Positions 33,003 through 36,722 of a stretch of DNA of 36,722 nt are shown here, piece after piece. The stretch's first letter is position 1. The number at the start of each line of letters is the position of its first letter. The notes beneath the pieces were generated by a model. It did no database searches, had not been told where the DNA came from, and saw only the letters and a program-made list of their open reading frames with translations. The position numbers were made by a program, and so were the translations under genes. Origin of the DNA: Pezizomycotina sp. ARF18 (Eukaryota; Ascomycota); NCBI GenBank assembly GCA_002224055.1, contig AZLU01000318.1, positions 1-36,722 on the forward strand, in the 5' to 3' direction.

Positions 33003-34738
33003 ATGCACAGCAGATCTTAGGCCGTTTAGATATATATAAACGACAAGATTATCTGTCCTTTGTTTTCTCCTTTCCTAAACAAAGACTGTCAACCATCGTC
33101 TCCTTTTACTTAATTGTGTCAGGATTTTTTTTCCCCTATATTTTTTCCCTTCATTAGAGCTTTAACTTCATACTTTCCAATTTTCTTTTTATCTTTAAAA
33201 TCCCATATGCATCCCGCAAAATAATAACCCCTATATTTCGTATTTATACTTAATAACAGGGTCCCTGAACAGATCGATCCCTAGGCAGACTATCCTTGTC
33301 ATACATCAATAATTGTCTCTTCCTAAAGTTTCCTCCCCTTCCTCTATTTTGTCTCTTAAGAGCGAAAGAGCATATCAACCCTAATATTATTCTTTCTTAC
33401 CTTCATCTCCTATGTTAGACTAGTTTACTTCCTGATCTTGCAAATAAATGATTATGATTTGGGCTTGTTTTCCGTTTATTTCTTTTACTTCACAAAATTT
33501 TTCTTTGTTCTTCTAAAGGTTCTGGTGTTTAAAATATTAATGTTGCTAAATTATCTCTTCGTACTCTTTGTATTTTTGGTGTTTTTTTTTTTTGTTCAAG
33601 TCAAAGGTGCGAGTCATAGATCATGGAGCATGTCTTATATAGTCTGAACATTTTTGCCTCCCGACTGAGTAGTCATTTACGTATACTTTTATGTACTTTA
33701 GATTTCAAAAGCTAGTGTTGACTTTTAGGAAACCCGTGAGAGAAGAAGAAGAAATAAAAGGAATAAAAGAATAATATAAAGTACTGCGTATCCTACCGAA
33801 GGAATCAGATACAGGAATTGTTATCGCCGACTTTTATAATAAAAGAGATATTTTGCCAAGATAGTCGGCCGACCAACGCTCGGGCACTACATACTAAATA
33901 CTTGACCACGTTTTCCCTGGCAAGTAAACGTCGCCTGCATACGCGGCCGCATCGGCGGAATATTTGCTCCACTGATTCTCGCCTAATTATTTGTCAAATT
34001 GATATACGAGCTCTTTTTTCTCTCTATAATTTTTATAGTTCATTCTAGATAAAGAAGAAGAAAACTCAGAAAATCTAACATGCGGTTACGTATACGTACT
34101 ACATACTACCAAAGTGAATTAACCAACCAGCACACCACGTCAACCCCAGTTTTTTGTTACTTTATTCTCTAATAAAATCTCTTGGGTAGTTATATACTTA
34201 TATATTTTTTTGTTCTATCTAAAAGAGGTTGATTGCCGAGGATGACGCGGCACCGTTTTTTCTTCCATGGGTTGGTTGGTTATGAAAGAGGAGTTTCGTC
34301 CCTTTAGGAGATGCGATGTCCGATAGAAGCCTTTTTTCCTTCTTCTTTTTTTCCTTCTTCTCTTTCTTCTTCTTCTCTTCCATGTGCCTATACGATCTTC
34401 CAAACAGTGCGGAGGAAAAAGCCTTGTCCTTTTATATATATATGAATGAGTTAGTTTATAATTTTCTATTATAGCATTGCTCTTGACAGCTATTTCTTTC
34501 ATATATAAAAAGGACTCGCCTTCCCTTGACCTTTTCGTTCTCCACAGGCGGCAAAGATCCCAGATATTATAAAAAGGCAGCAGAGATCCACTTCTGAAAA
34601 AAGGCCTCCCATCGATACACTTTTGTATTTTCATTCAAGTACCCACCTAAATATCCTATACCATTTATTCGCACGTCCCGTATTATTTTCCTTTTTCTTT
34701 CGTTTTAATATTATATTTCCCCCTCCTAAACTATAGCC
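33003..34738. other. Intergenic region with promoter of the downstream gene
   Basis: This 1.7-kb AT-rich region has no convincing gene. A minus-strand frame of 139 codons (34634-34215) is built largely on a TTC/CTT repeat that gives an Arg/Lys-rich tract, and I regard it as compositional. The last 250 bp contain two TATA-like boxes for the downstream gene. Confidence 0.5.
34504..34575 (+). promoter_or_regulatory. Two TATA-like boxes of gene 34739-36702
   Basis: TATAAAA at 34504-34510 and TATAAAAA at 34568-34575 are each followed by a purine AGG/AGGCAG stretch and lie 235 and 171 bp upstream of the ATG. Confidence 0.4.
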
Positions 34739-36702
34739 ATGGCTAAAGTAGCCGCGGAAAAATACGATCCGGAGTCGGTCCGGATCCAACTCAACATCAC
34801 CCCAGATCCGAGCGCGAGGGCCTGACAGCTAACGGCATGCAGTACCGCAATAGCAGCGCGGCTGCAAGCGGTAGCCTGGACAATTTGAGCCAGCCCCCGC
34901 CTGCCTACGAAGCTATCCGTAAGTATTACGCACATGCATTTCCCTCCCTTCCACCTATTTTAGTGAGCGATGGACTTGAAGCTAACCAGTTTGTTGAAGC
35001 TCCGCCTTCATTGCGATATCAATTCGAGCAGCAGCAGGAATCACCGGAGGTTTCCTATGCTCGCAACGTGCTCAACAAACCGGTTGTGATCCCCAAGCCA
35101 AGGAATCATTGACGTTCGCCCGTGCTTATGCACCGCTCTTCTCGACCTCGGTATTACCGAGGAAGTCTGGCTGCGCTTCGTAGACGGGCTTAACGCTTGC
35201 GTGGTCGAAAGCCGCACCAGTTCTCCGCCCGCGACACCCGATGTCATCCGCGAGAGGCTGCAGGCGCTGATCGTAAACGCCAACAGCACGGTGTTTTCGG
35301 GCGCTGGTCTGCAAGTCAAACCTCATGACTTCAGCGAGATGTTTCCGCCGTCAGCGGCTCCTCTAATTCGTCCTCTACTGGCTCTCCTCTGGGCAGGAGC
35401 GTCTCCGGCGCCCCTGGGAGCCCTACGAGAGAGGATATCTACCTTGAACTTCGCCGATACCAACGGGCAAATATTTGACAAAAAGGACGTCAAGGGTAAA
35501 GACAAAGGCAAAGGAAAGAGAAAGAAAAAGCGGCAAGCGCAAAGATGAATAGAGCGCAAAAAAGAACCGCGAAGAAGTACGAAAAGGCTGCGAAAAAATT
35601 GAACAGGCTTTCGTACAGGCTCGAGAAGAGGAAAACGAAGGCTTCCACTTCCCCTTGTCGAGGACGATGAGCATGAGTTCTATTCTTCTGTTTCTTCGAG
35701 TTCTAGCTCTTCTTCATCGAGCAGTTCCTCGTCTAGCAGTTCGAGCAGTAGCTCCTCGAGCTCGTCTAGTAGTTCCAGCAGCTCTTCGTCCGATACGGAT
35801 GAGCAGAGCATCAAGTCTCCGACTCGCTCGTCGGCAGCCGGGCTGCTTCCGTAGCCTCTGCTCCAGCTACCACGCTCAGAGGTGAACCCGAACCGATGGA
35901 CAACGTCGAAAAGTCGACCACCAACATAGGCGACGAGAAAGCGCCACACTTCGAAGATGAGAAGCAGCCTGAGGAATCTCACGACTTCGAAGAGTTTTAC
36001 GAAAGCCGATCTGCCGAATACGAGCCCCTCATGGACGCGTTCGCGGAAACTCTCCGCGAAGCTGTTAACCGGCAGGCTGAGAAACGCATCAACTGGCTCC
36101 TGTCGAACAGCGGCGAGCCGAGCGGAAACGCCGAAAAGGACAAGAAGCGCGAGGAATCTATCAGCGCGGCTGTCGATAAGATCGAGAAGAAACGCCAGCA
36201 GGCGTTGGGAAGATCGACGAGAAGCTTGCGAAGAGAAGGCCAAGATGGCACGCTGGGGTGCGCGCCGTGCTGGTCGCCGCGGTAGACATCATCACCACGC
36301 CTTCGGCCCTCACGGATTTGGCCCTCATGCCCTCATCACGGCCCTCCTGGGCCCCACGGTCCTCATGGCCCCCACGGTCCTCACCCGCCCACGCCACGGG
36401 CCACATGAACATGGTCATCACGGTCACCACGGTCCAGGCACCGCGGAGTGGTGGCAGAGGCGGCAGAGGTGGAATGGGATTTGGTTTTGGGCCCGGCGGC
36501 CAGCAGGAGGCCCCGCTGGTGGCTGGGCTTCGGCGGCTTCGGCGGAGACCCTCGAGGAGGATGGATGGTTTCGGTGGTGAGCATCGAGGACGTGGGCGGC
36601 TTCGGCGGAGGTTCCCGTGAGGAAAAGGCGGTCCGCCGGTTGGGGTGGGGATGGGGCCGCGGTGGCTTCGAAGTGGCGCGATGGAACTCGTGGCAACGAT
36701 GA
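34739..36702 (+). CDS. PPxY-containing low-complexity protein of unknown function, two exons, frameshifted, possibly incomplete
   Basis: Exon 34739-34918, a 45-bp intron and exon 34964-36702 give about 640 residues. The start MAKVAAEKYDPESVRIQLNI leads to SQPPPAYEAI, which contains a PPxY (PPAY) motif of the kind bound by WW domains of Nedd4/Rsp5-type ligases. A conserved core follows: VSYARNVLNKPVVIP, then LTFARAYAPL, LDLGITEEVWLRFVDGLNA and ALIVNANSTVFSGAGLQV. This order resembles uncharacterised proteins widespread in filamentous ascomycetes. The C-terminal half is low complexity: a Lys-rich run (KGKDKGKGKRKKKR; TAKKYEKAAKKLNRLSYRLE), a pure Ser tract of over 30 residues (about 35680-35790), an acidic helix (ESHDFEEFYESRSAEYEPLM), a Lys/Glu coiled coil (SISAAVDKIEKKRQQALG), His/Gly/Pro repeats (FGPHGFGPH) and a GFGG/RGG-rich tail. 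At least five one-base losses are needed (for example about 34800 and about 35090). The stop at 36700-36702 is uncertain because frames alternate in the Gly-rich tail and the window ends there. No membrane segment is seen. Confidence 0.65.
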
Positions 36703-36722
36703 GAACGAAAAAGAAAAGGAAA

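Noticed and set aside
34215-34634. 139-codon minus-strand open frame with an Arg/Lys tract
   Set aside because: The tract comes from a CTT/TTC repeat in the promoter region of the downstream gene; the remainder has no recognisable pattern.

Overview
The window is nuclear DNA of a filamentous ascomycete (Pezizomycotina-type) fungus. The evidence is intron-rich genes with short GT-AG introns (45-133 bp), AT-rich intergenic DNA full of poly(A)/poly(T) tracts, a Zn2Cys6 regulator, a secreted berberine-bridge-type FAD oxidase, and low-complexity proteins of ascomycete style. I see no rRNA, tRNA, CRISPR array, recognisable transposon or viral sequence. The species cannot be named from what I can see.

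Layout: (1) 2225-2985 (+), a small conserved fungal protein of unknown function, convergent with (2) 3350-4379 (-), an atypical short-chain dehydrogenase of the NmrA/QorB type. (3) 7066-9218 (+), a secreted FAD-linked oxidase in six exons, convergent with (4) 9969-12632 (-), a Zn2Cys6 transcription factor in eight exons. A mostly empty 4.2 kb follows. (5) 16861-19380 (+) encodes a disordered/coiled-coil protein ending in RRM-like domains. (6) 22647-26097 (+) encodes a roughly 1,045-residue protein with a von Willebrand A domain at the N-terminus and a RING-IBR-RING (RBR) ubiquitin-ligase module at the C-terminus. About 5.5 kb of low-complexity DNA leads to (7) 31594-33002 (+), a ZIP zinc/iron transporter with a long CT-rich leader. 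(8) 34739-36702 (+) is a PPxY-containing, Lys-, Ser-, His- and Gly-rich protein that may run past the window edge.

The most important general observation is that every gene is interrupted by single-base frameshifts. Nearly all can be explained by loss of one base from a mononucleotide run, while splice sites, catalytic motifs and family-like sequence on both sides are intact. I read this as uncorrected assembly indels rather than eight separate pseudogenes, so gene coordinates below span the frameshifts. Genes 2-4 (reductase, secreted oxidase, regulator) could form a small catabolic or tailoring group, but no backbone biosynthetic enzyme is present and the link is only proximity. The vWA-RBR protein is the strongest candidate for something unusual.
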